64,000 nucleotides of DNA, taken from contig VZRG01000747.1 of the NCBI GenBank assembly GCA_013397435.1, positions 1 to 64,000 on the forward strand, in the 5' to 3' direction. The position numbers and the translations under genes were made by a program. The notes below the pieces were generated by a model. That model made no database searches, had not been told where the DNA came from, and saw only the letters and a program-made list of their open reading frames with translations. This document shows positions 1-10,778 of this stretch, in pieces; position 1 is the stretch's first letter, and each line of letters starts with the position of its first letter. The stretch is from Erythrocercus mccallii (Eukaryota > Chordata > Aves > Passeriformes > Dicruridae).

Positions 1-223
1 TCTTCAGAGCAGCAAGAGGTTTTATTGTTTCATTATTCTTCTATTGTTTCATATTATTCATTCTTTGTCCTTGTAGATATATTTGTTAAATAAATAGCTT
101 TTTCCACTCTTCTCTAAGGAAGTTTCCTTTTTCCTGGGCTGGCAGGGGGGAGGGGCCGTTTGGGTTTGCTTCCAGAGGAACCCCTTTGGAGGTTTCCTCC
201 CAAATTTGCCCTAAACCAAGACA
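1..223 (+). mobile_element. LTR-A type ERV LTR, 3' portion (cut by window edge)
   Basis: This is the 3' part of an endogenous-retrovirus LTR. An AATAAA polyadenylation signal lies near 91, followed by a T/C-rich stretch, a G-rich run near 145-160, and the terminus 'aaaccaagaca' ending at 223. The order of blocks matches the minus-strand reading of the complete LTR at 8177-8760: AATAAA, 'ctttttccact', an 'aaggaa' block, a G-rich tract, 'ccagaggaa', 'tttgccctaaacc'. It stops exactly where a different LTR type begins. The rest of the element would lie upstream of the window. The family name was not verified by search. Confidence 0.6.
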
Positions 224-458
224 ATGTGCTGCTCTTCTGGAGATGGCTGAACACCTGCATGCCCAAGGGCAGGTTAATTAATTCCTTTTTGTTCTTTCCT
301 TGTATGTGTAATTTTTGCTTTCGCTATGAAGCTGTCTTTATCTTAAACCACGAGTTTTCTCACTTTTGCCCTTCTGATTCTTTCCCCATACCCATTGGTG
401 AGGGAGTGAGTGAGTGGCTGTGGAAGGACTTGTTGCTGGCTTTCAGTCCTTGAAATAA
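224..458 (+). mobile_element. LTR-B type ERV LTR, 3' half
   Basis: This block carries the 3' half of a common bird ERV LTR, recognised by 'ctggagatggctgaacacctgc', 'gtctttatcttaaaccacgagttttctcac' and the closing 'gagtgagtgagtggctg' motif. The same blocks occur on the minus strand at 2096-2656 and 52382-52943. The 5' half is missing because LTR-A sequence takes its place at 223/224. A nested insertion of LTR-A into LTR-B is the simplest reading. The exact 3' end is diffuse. A short open frame across 160-453 spans both LTRs and is not a gene. Confidence 0.65.
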
Positions 459-2095
459 AGGTCAATCTACAAAAAAAGCAAAAAATAACCAACCATCAAG
501 ACAACCAACCAACCAAAACCCCACAATCTCTTATGTAAAATCTTTTATAAGTATAAACCAAAAACTGATAACACTGGGACGGTGTCAGAGATAGAAACAG
601 AAGGAAACAAGTAAATAATAAAAGAAGATACTATGAAAGTTAATGTCATTAGCTTAGAAACCTGAATGCTGACAAGTTTATTATAAGCATCAAGAAAAAA
701 AGAATTTTAGGTCAAAATTTGAAGAAGGATAATGACATAGTTCTATACATCCATAATTTAGGTAAATAACTAGAGAAATTTAATAGATTCATATTTTATA
801 ATTTGACTGGGAGATGATGGACACTGGCCATGATGAGCCAACTGGGAGCAGGAAGTGAAATCTCAATAACAGTTTGTGATGAATGAATAATTTTGAAGAG
901 CTATGAAACTGAAACCATACTTTTGGTTACACATCACAAAAAAAAGGTAAGTGGGTACAGAGAAGACTAACATACTCAAGAAAAAAATAAGAAAAAAATA
1001 TTAAAAATATCCATCTGTATTGAAAACAGGACAAAATAAGAAAGTTTTTATTTCACAAAATCAGAAAGTGGGTGTCACTCTAACAGGCATATGATAGAGC
1101 TGGATGTAAAATCATGTTCTTGTGCCATGAAAACATAAAGTTTCAACTCTGTTCCTCTTCTGTTTGTTGCAACTTCAAGTTACTCAAAGTTTTCGTGCTG
1201 AAAAAGTATTTTGTTACCTTAAACAATATTGAAAATAAATAAATAATTACATATATGTGAGACCTAAAATAATGCAAATGAAGCAGTGTTTTCAAATAAC
1301 CAACAATGCTAAAAAAAATTAGACAACATTTTAACTGTTTAAGGGCATGTCTTTAAAAAATAATATGAAGAAATCTGCCAAAACACAAATAACTTATGAG
1401 AAAATGTTTAGTCTCCATTATTTCATAATAGTCTACTAATTTCATAATAGTTTTTTTCTTTAGCTCATAGAGTACTTAGATACTTTTCTTCTAAACCCAT
1501 TTGTAAACTTCTGAATAGGTACAGAGTGATTGTTAAGCATCATGCCTGATTCAATCTTATTTTACACGCAGAAGCTCTAAGCACTGTATTCAATGTTATT
1601 ATTTTATTAGATGTTCTTAGGATACTTTTTTACTGACAGCTAAATGTGATTTCTGCTACAAAGTAGCTACTTATTTCTGGCCTTAAAGAAATCATTTGCA
1701 AATGCAGCGTGAAATGAGGTGTTGGCAGTTTTTTGTTATGTACTTAAACAAAATTCAGGTGCCTTGAAAAACAAAAAAAACACCCCTATCAGCTAAATGG
1801 AAAAAGCTGTGCTTTTTAAGTGTTTTAGCCTGCTTCTTAGTTGAATCAATTAAGAATTCTCTGTGTCTTGCCACAGTATGTGGCTCTTACAGCATGAACA
1901 CTTTATGCTTCACTTGTTCTTCTATAATACCTCCTAGGAAGAAAAACGCTGGTTTCTTTACTTTTTGTTCTTCCCCTCCTTACCATAGGCAGCACAACTA
2001 TGCATCATGAAAAAAAAATTAACATTTAATGTATAATAATTAGGCTACCTATTCTCATTAATTTCTTATTTTGTATGTAATTTATGCTTACATTT
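459..2095. other. AT-rich sequence, no gene recognised
   Basis: No coding frame, RNA gene or transposon was recognised. An A/C-rich low-complexity patch with CCAA-type repeats lies at about 470-535. The 13-base word 'atttcataatagt' occurs twice close together around 1420-1452. The rest looks like ordinary unique AT-rich sequence. Confidence 0.5.
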
Positions 2096-2656
2096 TGTCA
2101 TGATTTAATTCCAGCTGGAAAAAAAAGCCCTACACAGACACTCATCCATTCACTCACTGCCCTGATTGGATAGAAAAAAGAATCAGAAGGGTAAAAGTGA
2201 GATTAAGGCAGTTTAAGAGGTAAAGCAAAATCTTCATATGCAAGCAAAGAAAAACAAGGAATTAATTCACTGATTCCCATGGTTAAGCAGCAGTGCAGCC
2301 ATCTCCAGGAAGGCAGAGTTCCATCACGTGTCATGGTCACAGGAGACAAACACCATCACTCCAAATGACCCTTCCTTCTTTCCCCACCTTTTATATACTG
2401 ACATGACACCATATGGTCTGGAATATCCCTTGGGTCAGTCATGGTCAGCTGTCCTGGACGTGTTCCCTCCCAATTTGTTGTGCACCTCCAGCCTCCCTCT
2501 CTGATGAGGTGGCATGAGAAGCAGAAAAGATCTTGATTCTGTGCAGCTTAAACATCCTTGAATTGTCAACACCACTTTCAGCACAAATCTAAACCATAAG
2601 GCCTCTACCAGCTGCTATAAAGAAAATTAATTCTTTCCCAACCAAAGCCATCAAAA
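2096..2656 (-). mobile_element. LTR-B type ERV solo LTR, near complete
   Basis: Read on the minus strand this is an almost full-length bird ERV LTR of about 561 bp. Its start corresponds to the TGTCCTGGTTT-type 5' end, degraded here. It has a TATATAAAA box (plus-strand 2389-2397), a 'ccatatggtgtcatg' block just upstream of it, the 'ctggagatggctg' block, and a 3' end reading 'ccagctggaattaaatcatgaca' on the minus strand. It is very close in length to the copy at 52382-52943 (562 bp) and shares the blocks 'cagccatctccagga', 'gacaaacaccat' and 'catgacaccatatgg' with it. No internal retroviral sequence flanks it, so it is a solo LTR. I found no clear target duplication, which fits an old insertion. 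Confidence 0.8.
2389..2397 (-). promoter_or_regulatory. TATA box of the LTR-B copy
   Basis: On the minus strand the sequence reads TATATAAAA at the place expected for the U3 promoter of this LTR type, between the ccatatggtgtcatg block and the R region. Activity today is unknown. Confidence 0.4.
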
Positions 2657-4519
2657 TTTGTCACTCATATGTCACATGACAATTGCATCTGTGACTGCCT
2701 AAATTTAACAATAACTTTGACTACACAAGGATTAGTGCACTTACAAACTTCTAAATAATGTCCTAGTGTTTATGGGAAGACACTGAAAAAACATTGTTGA
2801 TCCTGCATAGAGAAATTGTCCTAAAATAATCACAAAGCCACTGAATGGGTCAGGTTGGAAGGGATTAGCTTTCTTGGACTTCTCCATGGTCCCTTCAGGG
2901 CCTCATTCCACGGATTCTTCAGAGAAGATCCCTGAAGAGCCTAAAATTACCTCTCCAGAAGTCCATGGCTGTAATCTTACTTGCAGAAATAAAGATCACA
3001 TTTGTTCTTACATATATGTATTCTAGTAAAACCTATGCGAATTAATAATTTCAGTAAAAACATGTAACTATTATTAGAAATATCAAAATATCTGTATTTG
3101 GACATCATTCTTCTCAGGAAAAAAAATAAAAACAAACAGAAATACAAAACAACCCACCTAAACCCCCCATGCTTTGGCCATGTGAAGAAGAGTTGTGTGA
3201 TGTTTGCAGAAGTATTGACTTAAAAGTGGATTTCGGCTTTGGCTAAGTATTACTAAGATGAAAACACCCAAAGTGGCATTTCTGTACTGAAAAAGAAAAA
3301 AAGTCAAAAAAGTTCTTTATCCTATATAATTAGATTTTCATTGTGTCCTCTTCAAGTTAGTAGTCATTGACAGCAATAGACTCTCTACTGCCAGAGCCAA
3401 GATTATGGAGCATGTTTACATCATAAAATTTCTATAGTGCAGGTCAAAAATAAAGTATATTTTTATTTTGCTGAGGTTTTTTTGTGCTTTCAGTCTATTG
3501 ATCTTGGGTGGCTTTTTGGCAATGATAAAGGGATTCTAATGTTTAAATATTTATACTGATGATTTAAATGTAACTGCATTCCTAAGCTCTGCCAGTGCTG
3601 CTCATCAGATCTGCTTGCCATGCTCTCTCCTAACTTTTTCAAAGACAGAACTTTTTTTTTTTTTGCAAGGATATTTTAGTCATTGACCAAAATTCAATAC
3701 AAAAGAGAAGTATTTTTAATTGTAACCGGCAGTGAATGTACACTATTTACTCTTGGGCATTCACAATAACATATTAATGGCCTGCTTATAGTTAGGTAGA
3801 AAAAATATAACTTTAATACCAAGGAACTTATTATTGAGTTAAAAATACTTTAAATTGAAATAAAACCATTTTTCATAACTTAGTGCTATATCCAAGATTT
3901 TGAAGAGTTTATTTATATAAGAAATTGAAAAACTGTGCTGTTAGGTAATTCTTATGTACTAAAACAAAATGTAGAATTGCTATGGAGAAATTATCCAAAC
4001 AGATTTTGGTCTCCTCATAATAGCTATGCTATAGAAAAATTCCATATGTAGCAACAGTTAAGCTCATGTTCAGAATTTAGACAGGTTACCGAACCTCTTG
4101 AGTTCACTAATCCAAACTATAAAGATCTCTCCTATTCTTAAAACTTGAGTAGATGCTTACACACCTTTCTGATTTTAAATGTTCTCTAAAATATGATATT
4201 ACAGCATAGGAAAACCATTTGTAATATAGTGGAAGTACATGAAGCTAGATAACACTTTGGGGAACATTAAAAAATACTGTAGTTGACACTGAAAAAAAGA
4301 ATAAACCAAACCAAAAGTAATGTACTTTTTTTTTTTCTTGTATTTATCAATGAAATCTTGGCTGCAGTTTTTCATAATCAGATATCTTTTAACTAAGGGT
4401 ATTACTTATGTAAGTAACTCTTAAATGTATACAGCTACTGCAAACTGGACTGCTCTTTTCTACCTTTATTTTCTTTTTGATTAGCAGAAAATACCTTACA
4501 TCGTTTTCAATGTAATATT
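2657..4519. other. AT-rich sequence, no gene recognised
   Basis: No gene was recognised. A short CR1-3'-end-like motif lies near the left edge (2826-2872, listed separately). A T13 run lies at about 4327-4339. The remainder shows no structure I can name. Confidence 0.5.
2826..2872 (-). mobile_element. possible CR1 3'-end scrap
   Basis: The stretch 'aatcacaaagccactgaatgggtcaggttggaaggga' resembles the extreme 3' end of CR1-type LINEs in reverse orientation (aatcacagaatnnntgaatggtttgggttggaaggga). The similarity stops within about 50 bases, so this may be a tiny degraded insertion or chance. Confidence 0.35.
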
Positions 4520-4556
4520 CCTATAATAGAGTCCTATAATAATCTAATGGTTCGGA

Positions 4557-4907
4557 TTAGAAGGGACCTGAAAGATCACCTAGTTCCAACCTTCCTGCTA
4601 TGGACAAGGACACCTTCAACTTGACAACACTGCTCAAAGCCCCATCTAACCTGGCTTTGAACACTTCAAGGGATGGGGCATCCACAACTTTTCTATGCAA
4701 CCTGTTCCAGTGCTTCATCATCCTCACAATAATGAATTTCTTCCTTATATTTAACCTAAACCTGCGCTTTTTCATTTTGAAGCCATTCCCCCTATCATTA
4801 TGTGTCCTTATTAAAAGTCCCTCTCCAGCTTTCCTGTAGCCTTCCTTTAGGTACAGGAAGGTGCTGTAAGGTCTCACTAGAGCCTTCTCTAGGCTGAACA
4901 AACCCAA
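4557..4907 (-). pseudogene. CR1 ORF2 C-terminal remnant
   Basis: The minus-strand frame encodes the C-terminus of the CR1 ORF2 protein. Recognisable blocks are 'GLFSLEK', 'RGNGFKMKKRRFRLNIRKKF' and 'HWNRLHRKVVDAPSLEVFKA', all diagnostic of CR1 after the reverse-transcriptase domain. The frame is open for 116 codons, but the upstream RT part lies in shifted frames, so no functional protein is made. It is part of the CR1 copy at 4520-5470. Confidence 0.88.
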
Positions 4908-5113
4908 GTCTCAGACTATCTTCATAGACATGCTCCAGCCCTCTTACCATCTTCATGGTTCTCCTCTGGACTCACTTCAAGAGGTCCAGGTCCTCCTTAT
5001 GTTGGAAGCTCTAGAGATTAATGCAGGACTCCTAAGGAGGCTCTAAACCAGAGTGGCTTACAGGAAGAGAATGCTCTCCCTCACCCTGCTGATCATGCAT
5101 CTTTGCATGCAGC

Positions 5114-5440
5114 CTAAAACACAGCTGGATTGCAATGTGTTTGCAAGCACAAGGTTATGTTGAACTTCTGGTCAACTCCCAAGTTCTCTGCCCACCCTGT
5201 ATTTGTGCTTGGAATTGTCCAGGTGCCCTTGCACTTGGTCTTGTTGAACTTGATGAGGTATGCATCATCCCACCTCTCAAGTCTGTCCAGGTCCCTCTGG
5301 ATAGTATCCCCTTCCTCTATGTCCACTATACCGCTTGGTGTCATTGGCAAACTTGATGAGGGTGCACTCAATTCCACTGTCCATGTGGCCCACATAGAAG
5401 TTAAACAGCACTGGTTACAATGCCAACTCCTGAGACACAT
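5114..5440 (-). pseudogene. CR1 reverse-transcriptase remnant (palm/thumb)
   Basis: The minus strand encodes a decayed piece of the CR1 reverse transcriptase, with 'DTIQRDLDRLERWDDAYLIK' followed by 'FNKTKCK'. In intact CR1 this follows the catalytic FADD box. The FADD box itself is damaged here: the corresponding plus-strand stretch near 5338-5357 is out of frame. It belongs to the CR1 copy at 4520-5470. Confidence 0.85.
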
Positions 5441-5470
5441 CAATCCTTTCCTTCTGAGAACCAGAGTGAC

Positions 5471-6892
5471 TTTATTTTTCTTAAACTCATGGGTTTTTTT
5501 CAATACATATATACTATATTTTTCTAAAATGTAATCTTAAACAATTGAAACAATATTAGTCTCAGGTTGAAAAGGACAAACAAGGAATTCATTAATAGAA
5601 AACAAGGTAAGAGATTGATGCTCTTATTTTAGAGAGGATGAGAAAGAGAAAACGTGATAAAACAAATGAACATAAAATTTTAGTGTAATAATCCACAGAG
5701 AACAAATTCATAGACCAGAACTATAGTAAGTATAAATGACAAACTCTACTAAAAATGTTTTAAGTATAATTGTAAAAGGCTTTTAAAATACTTAGGCTGG
5801 ATTTTTGCAAACATTTAAAGTAAATCTAGGCTTTAGAGCCAGGGGACATATTCTTAAAAGATTAAGCAAAGAATTGTACATGAATCTTACTACTCAGGGT
5901 GGAACTTATTCTCAATGACATTCCTGATACCTTAAATTTATTTGTGTGTATTCTGACAAGGGTTTTCTACAACATAGCAGGTTTATTTTTATTTACTTGT
6001 AACTAGTCTCCAAAAAATGATAGTTTTAGATTTTCAAGGCATTCATATTTAATGTAAATTTGCTTGTCTTCTGATTTTCTAGTATGCTGTCTAAACTCAG
6101 AAATAAATATTGAAATCAAGTTAGAAATTAAGTCTTTACTTTTCAATAAAAGAATATATCTTAAAAAAATAACACCAACACTATACCCCCTTCTAAATAA
6201 GACATCAACATTTAGTGATGCTAGAAGCTCCCCTAAAGTCTGCTTGGAATAACAGCCCTTTTGCAGCAGATTCAGGGGGACTGAGTATCCTCTTAAATTA
6301 ATAGCAATCCACGCATATTTTTAGTGAATCTTCCACTTGCAGATGCATCTCCCACATATTTGGAGCAAAACCATTTTTGATTATAGTTATTTTCTAGAGG
6401 TATACACCCATTTATCAATACATGTATTAGGCTACTGTAGATATTATCTACATTTATACATATATGTGTAAAGATACAATTATATCCATTTATGGTGGGA
6501 AAACAGCAAGGAACCAAACAGATAATTGAATTTTCTGATGTAATAGAATAGTCAGCATGACTCAGTCTGCATTGCTATTATGGATCAATGTGTTAAATGA
6601 ATCTTGCTGCCTGAATTTCTGTTGCTGCCAGCTATCTTTAAGCAGTGATTAATTTAGTCAGCTTTGGCTTGACTTTGGAATAGTATGAGACTTGGAAATA
6701 AGATCCAGATATCCCATCAAACTCAATGCCTCAAAAAGCCTTAAACATTATGGAGAACTTCAGTAATTTAGCCATGAAAGCAAAGAGTTAGTTTTTCCCT
6801 GACAAATTACAGTTTAAACAAATTATATTTTACTGGATATTAAAAATTTGGAGTGAAATCATATGCTGTAAAATTGAGTATAACTTCAGAAT
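5471..6892. other. AT-rich sequence, no gene recognised
   Basis: I see only AT-rich sequence here, with no convincing open frames, RNA genes or transposon blocks. Confidence 0.5.
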
Positions 6893-7216
6893 GGTTCTGC
6901 TCAAGTCCCAGGCTGGAGACTGTTGCAGTCTCTAAGTGTTTCCTGGAGTTCTGCAGAGGCCAGGTTCTCCCTAAGGTTCAGGAGCTGGGGAGGGTTCCTT
7001 GGGGTCTATCAGGGTACTGTCAGGGCAGGGCAGCCAACAACACCAGGGCAGCCCCAGGCACCTGCCTGAGGATGTGGGATGGGAAGAGGGCAAGACTGGG
7101 CTGGACTGCAGGGGGCTGGCATGGAGACCTGGATCATGGACATGGTATGGGAAGCCCTGAAGAGGTTGTGCAGGTTCAGTCAGGACTGGTGTTGCCCTCA
7201 GTGCCCTGACAGTATT
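6893..7216. other. GC-richer island of unknown origin
   Basis: This stretch is clearly richer in G and C than its surroundings, with many 'ctgg', 'caggg' and 'ggggag' words. Frames are open on both strands (118 codons plus, 82 codons minus), but neither shows a domain or a conserved-looking motif. The style resembles LTR or ERV internal sequence of birds, but no specific block was recognised. Confidence 0.35.
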
Positions 7217-8176
7217 CAAGATTCTTATTCCTTTTCTAACTGTACAGCACAGAGACTACTAATCCTTGCTGCCTGAATACTCCTGAGAGGCACTTATGTA
7301 GGGAAGGGTCTTGCTCCATGTTCCTTCAGATGTTCCATTTTGCATGTTTCCATATCACATTGCCCAAATCTTTTAATGGAAAGGACAAAATTCCCTATTT
7401 AAAGGTGGCTATCATATTTAAATCCTTATAGCATCACACCACAACCGCTTCCCTTTCAGTTTCTGAGTAACTCAATTACTTCTCTGAAATTAAATATTAG
7501 AGATGTCTGCCTTTAACAGTCTTATTACTTATTATACTACTTGGTGACAATCAATCAAGAATCTTGAAAACCAAATGCAAAAAATTCATGTGCACATTAT
7601 AATGAAACATTGTCATATCTGCTATAGCCAAATATATTTTTAGTATAAGCATAAGAAATCCCACACATTGTGAAATTCTGCAGCATATTCAGTCTGACAA
7701 GAAAGGCTGCAATAGCCAGGCTCATCTCAACATTTACATGCATTACCTTGTTTATCAGTGAAACTTTATCACTCATACCTCAGAATCCTCCAAAATTTGT
7801 AACTCAGGCCATGAATCATTCATGAATAAAATAAGAAGAGTGGTTACCATATATGAATAAAAACCACAGCAGTTTCCTCTGTCAAATGCCTACAGGTGAA
7901 CAGGTGAGAAGACAAAAAGGCCCATAAGGTTCCTTGAGAGAACTGGGCTTTCCCTCGATAATCAACAATGATGAAAATTAGAATAAACTAACAAAAAATC
8001 TTAGTTTGCAGACAGACAGTGGTTTGCAAACAAGTGAGTAACCTATCATAGATCAATCATTTTACATGAAGTTCAAAAGAATGCACATATCTTTTCCAGA
8101 TATTGTCAAACACCTGTAGAAACAGACAACTTGAGCACAATCTCTTTGATTTTATCAATAAAAAGGCATAAAAACC
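7217..8176. other. AT-rich sequence, no gene recognised
   Basis: No gene or repeat was recognised. The last bases (8172-8176, 'aaacc') form the left target duplication of the LTR that follows. Confidence 0.5.
8172..8176 (+). repeat. left target-site duplication of solo LTR
   Basis: The bases 'aaacc' immediately precede the LTR and recur exactly at 8761-8765. One further A could extend the match to 6 bp if the LTR boundary is shifted by one base. Confidence 0.75.
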
Positions 8177-8760
8177 TGTCCTGGTTTGGGACAAAATTAA
8201 GGGGAAGTTTCCAGAAGGAATCCTCCTAGAAACTGACCTCCACAAACTCCTCCCCACCCCCACCCGGTCCAAGAAGAATTTCCTTGGAGGGAAAAGTGGA
8301 AAAAACCTGTTTATTAGTAAATATCCAAAAGAACACTTCCCAACACAGAAAGAAGGAGAACCCAGATTACTCCGAAGTCGCTTTTCACCAGGTAGCCAGT
8401 CTCTGTGTGGAGGAAGGGCGCAGAAGCGTGTTCGCAGGCTCCGGGGGTCCCCTGGTTCCCGGATTTCCAAGGGTCGATCTCGGAGCCGGACTCTGTCTCT
8501 TGGTGGGGGAGGGAATAAAGGGAGAGGGAAAGAAGAACAAAAGCAAGCAAGCAAGCAAAAAAGAGAAAAAGAAGCGGCCGAAGCAGCAGCAGCAGCAAAA
8601 AGCAGCAGCAGCAGCAGCAAGCCAAAAGCGAAAGTAAAGCCGAAAAAAAAAAACAATGGCCGTCCCAGCCCAGACGATGGGGGGAGGGGCACGGCTACTT
8701 AGACAAAACAGGGGATTCACGATTGGGATATAGGCACGGTCACACAGTCACCCCATGACA
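8177..8760 (-). mobile_element. LTR-A type ERV solo LTR, complete, with target duplication
   Basis: This is a 584-bp solo LTR. Its ends are TGTCCTGGTTTGGG... and ...CCCCATGACA on the plus strand, so both terminate as TG...CA with a short inverted repeat. It is flanked by an exact 5-bp duplication (aaacc). I place it on the minus strand because AATAAA followed by a T-rich stretch occurs about three quarters of the way along that reading (plus-strand 'tttatt' near 8310). The 3' part also matches the plus-strand fragment at 1-223. It is unusually GC-rich for this window and contains AAGC and CAG microsatellites. Recombination between two LTRs, deleting the provirus, is the usual origin of solo LTRs. 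A 211-codon minus-strand frame across it is low-complexity and not a gene. Confidence 0.85.
8541..8622 (+). repeat. AAGC and CAG microsatellites inside the LTR
   Basis: Four to five AAGC units lie at 8541-8558. Two CAG tracts lie at about 8584-8596 and 8602-8619, separated by an A-rich spacer. They lie in the U3 part if the LTR is read on the minus strand, where they appear as CTG and GCTT repeats. Confidence 0.85.
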
Positions 8761-8765
8761 AAACC
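8761..8765 (+). repeat. right target-site duplication of solo LTR
   Basis: 'aaacc' directly follows the LTR's terminal CA and equals 8172-8176. Confidence 0.75.
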
Positions 8766-10490
8766 AAGAACTGACATCAACTATTAAGAAAAGCTGTCTG
8801 ACATAAGAAGTAAATCTCCTGATGAAAGCATTACAGATACTGTAAAAGAAGTACAAAAGCTTTTCTTCATCTTTCCACTTAGGAATACATAACCTCTTCA
8901 CATTGCCATCGTGAAATCTGATCACAGAGCTGTGGGTACATGTTCATAATATCACTTTCTGTCATTTTAATTATTATTGTTTATATGAATATGACAATGA
9001 CAGAACAATTGACATGGTGGCCACAATTCTATGAGTCAAATCAAACATTTGAAGGTTACTGTAGTATATAATTGCAATATGTAATTTCTGGGGTTTGATT
9101 TTTTTAATCTTTGACATTTCCAAGGGAAAATAGGTTTCAATCCCACTCAAATTAGAAAAGCATCCTCATTACTTTTTAAATCATGTAACTTCTCAGAAGA
9201 AACTTTAAATTCTGTTTAATTTATTTTGTTTCTCAGAAGTATTTAACTCAGTCCATTAAGAGCAACTAGCCTGCAATAAAGTAATTTTTTTGTTGCATCT
9301 ATTATCGCCCACTAGCAAAGACAGAAGTACTACTATTGTCAGGCTTCAAGTGTTCTGGTTTTATACAGAAATTGCCTTTCCTTACATTAATATTTTCTGT
9401 AGGCATTACTATTGTATCTCTGCAGCAATTTGGGTCTGACTGTACCCTAAGTAGGAAAAAAAAAAAAGGAATTTTATTTCAGGTACACCCATATGCTTAA
9501 AAGACTTACAAAGCAAAACAACAGATAATTTTTCAAGACTTAGCAGCCTATATACTGAATTAATAAGAAGTAGTGGGACTACTTGAATGACTCACCTCTG
9601 AATCTTGACAGCAAATATTACTAAACAATTTTACAGCTGAATTCTGCACTGTATCTTGAAGATTCAAATGCTGTAAAACTGGGGAAACTTTTTATAAAAT
9701 ATATTTAAATATTACTTTTCAACTGAAATCTAATTAGAAGATGTAATAATTTGTCACACAAGTTCTAAACTGTATTTTAAAGGATACTTTACAGACATCA
9801 TCACTGAAAGAAATAATAACTGAACTAAAATTTGCCCTTGAGTACAAGTGCATCAAATATAAATAAATCATTTTCAGTAGAGTAGAAACACATTATTTGC
9901 TATGACAGAAAAGTGTAATATTCAAGTTGAACACATTTATTATCAAATTTAGAAACTACTAGTACCACCTACTGGCAGAACTGCAAAACTGAAAAATATT
10001 TTTTTGTGTTTCTAATATTCTATAATACCACAATAGCAAACAGTATATCGCAACTCTAATATCATCCTTGATTGCAAACAATATGCAGTTAGGCATAGGA
10101 AATTAATTTGAGTACTTAGGGTATATTTTTTGTGAACTAAACTACTACCAACTAGATATAAACCAAAAAAAAGAAATAAAAAAATATTAAAAATAAGAAA
10201 AAGAAGTCATAATTGTAGTTTGGTAAAGGACATAAAGATATAATTTAGAAACTAGTAAAGGAAATCATCTAACATTTCTAATTGTATAGACTTGTTTTCT
10301 TAGCTTTCTTTGCTGGGTTGATGCAGGAAATCTACATTCCTTTTATTCAAGAAGTTTTACTGATATTTTGCTTTTGACAATCAGCAACATTTAACTGGCA
10401 TTCAGTTTATCCTTTAGTGCTTTGAGAGCCACTGGAAAATTTCAAGATAAATGAGGATTAGTTTGATCTGGATTTTCTCAGATATGTAGA
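8766..10490. other. AT-rich sequence, no gene recognised
   Basis: No gene or transposon block was recognised. An A12 run lies near 9457-9468. Otherwise it is ordinary AT-rich sequence. Confidence 0.5.
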
Positions 10491-10778
10491 CTTCCCTTCC
10501 CTTCCCTTCCCTTCCCTTCCCTTCCCTTCCCTTCCCTNNNNNNNNNNNNNNNNNNNNNNNNNNNNNNNNNNNNNNNNNNNNNNNNNNNNNNNNNNNNNNN
10601 NNNNNNNNNNNNNNNNNNNNNNNNNNNNNNNNNNNNNNNNNNNNNNNNNNNNNNNNNNNNNNNNNNNNNNNNNNNNNNNNNNNNNNNNNNNNCTTCCCTT
10701 CCCAGAACTTCCCTTCCCTTCCCAGAACTTCCCTTCCCTTCCCAGAACTTCCCTTCCCTTCCCAGAACTTCCCTTCTC
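10491..10778. repeat. (CTTCC)n / (GGGAA)n array with 20-bp higher-order unit and assembly gap
   Basis: Pure CTTCC pentamers run from 10491 to the gap. After the gap the array changes to a 20-bp unit, cttcccttcccagaacttcc, repeated about four times before decaying at 10778. One strand is almost all pyrimidine and the other almost all purine with regularly spaced GGG runs, so triplex and G-quadruplex structures are possible in principle. The 155 N bases inside mean the true length is unknown. A minus-strand frame runs through it, but only because the repeat has no stop codon. Confidence 0.95.
10538..10692. other. assembly gap (155 N)
   Basis: A run of 155 unknown bases falls inside the pentamer array. 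The two sides differ in repeat organisation, so the missing part contains the transition. Confidence 0.99.

Larger units (their letters stand above)
4520..5470 (-). mobile_element. CR1 LINE, 5'-truncated, ORF2 3' part and 3' end
   Basis: This is a CR1 non-LTR retrotransposon lying on the minus strand. On the plus strand it starts with a decayed 'ctataataatctaatggttcggattagaagggacc' tail and continues with 'aaagatcacctagttccaacc' and 'tctaacctggctttgaacacttcaagggatggggcatccaca'. Those are the classic reversed CR1 3' terminal blocks. Going to higher coordinates it runs back into the reverse-transcriptase thumb and palm region, with 'ggtgtcattggcaaacttgatgagggtgcactcaattccactgtccatgt' at about 5338-5385. 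It is about 950 bp of an element normally near 4.5 kb. Truncation at the 5' end is usual for CR1. Frameshifts show it is inactive. Confidence 0.92.

Noticed and set aside
160..453. 97-codon plus-strand frame
   Set aside because: It spans the joint of two LTRs. The frame is a by-product and has no retroviral or host domain.
5130..5534. 134-codon plus-strand frame
   Set aside because: Antisense to the CR1 reverse-transcriptase remnant.
8057..8692. 211-codon minus-strand open frame, the longest in the window
   Set aside because: It runs through the solo LTR, and its length comes from CTG and T-rich repeats. It is rich in runs of leucine, alanine and cysteine and crosses the LTR boundary. Not a gene.
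1..8760. The two LTR-A copies as one provirus
   Set aside because: They lie in opposite orientation and the 8177-8760 copy has its own target duplication.
10491..10778. CRISPR-like array
   Set aside because: There are no unique spacers between direct repeats. It is a simple tandem satellite in a vertebrate genome.
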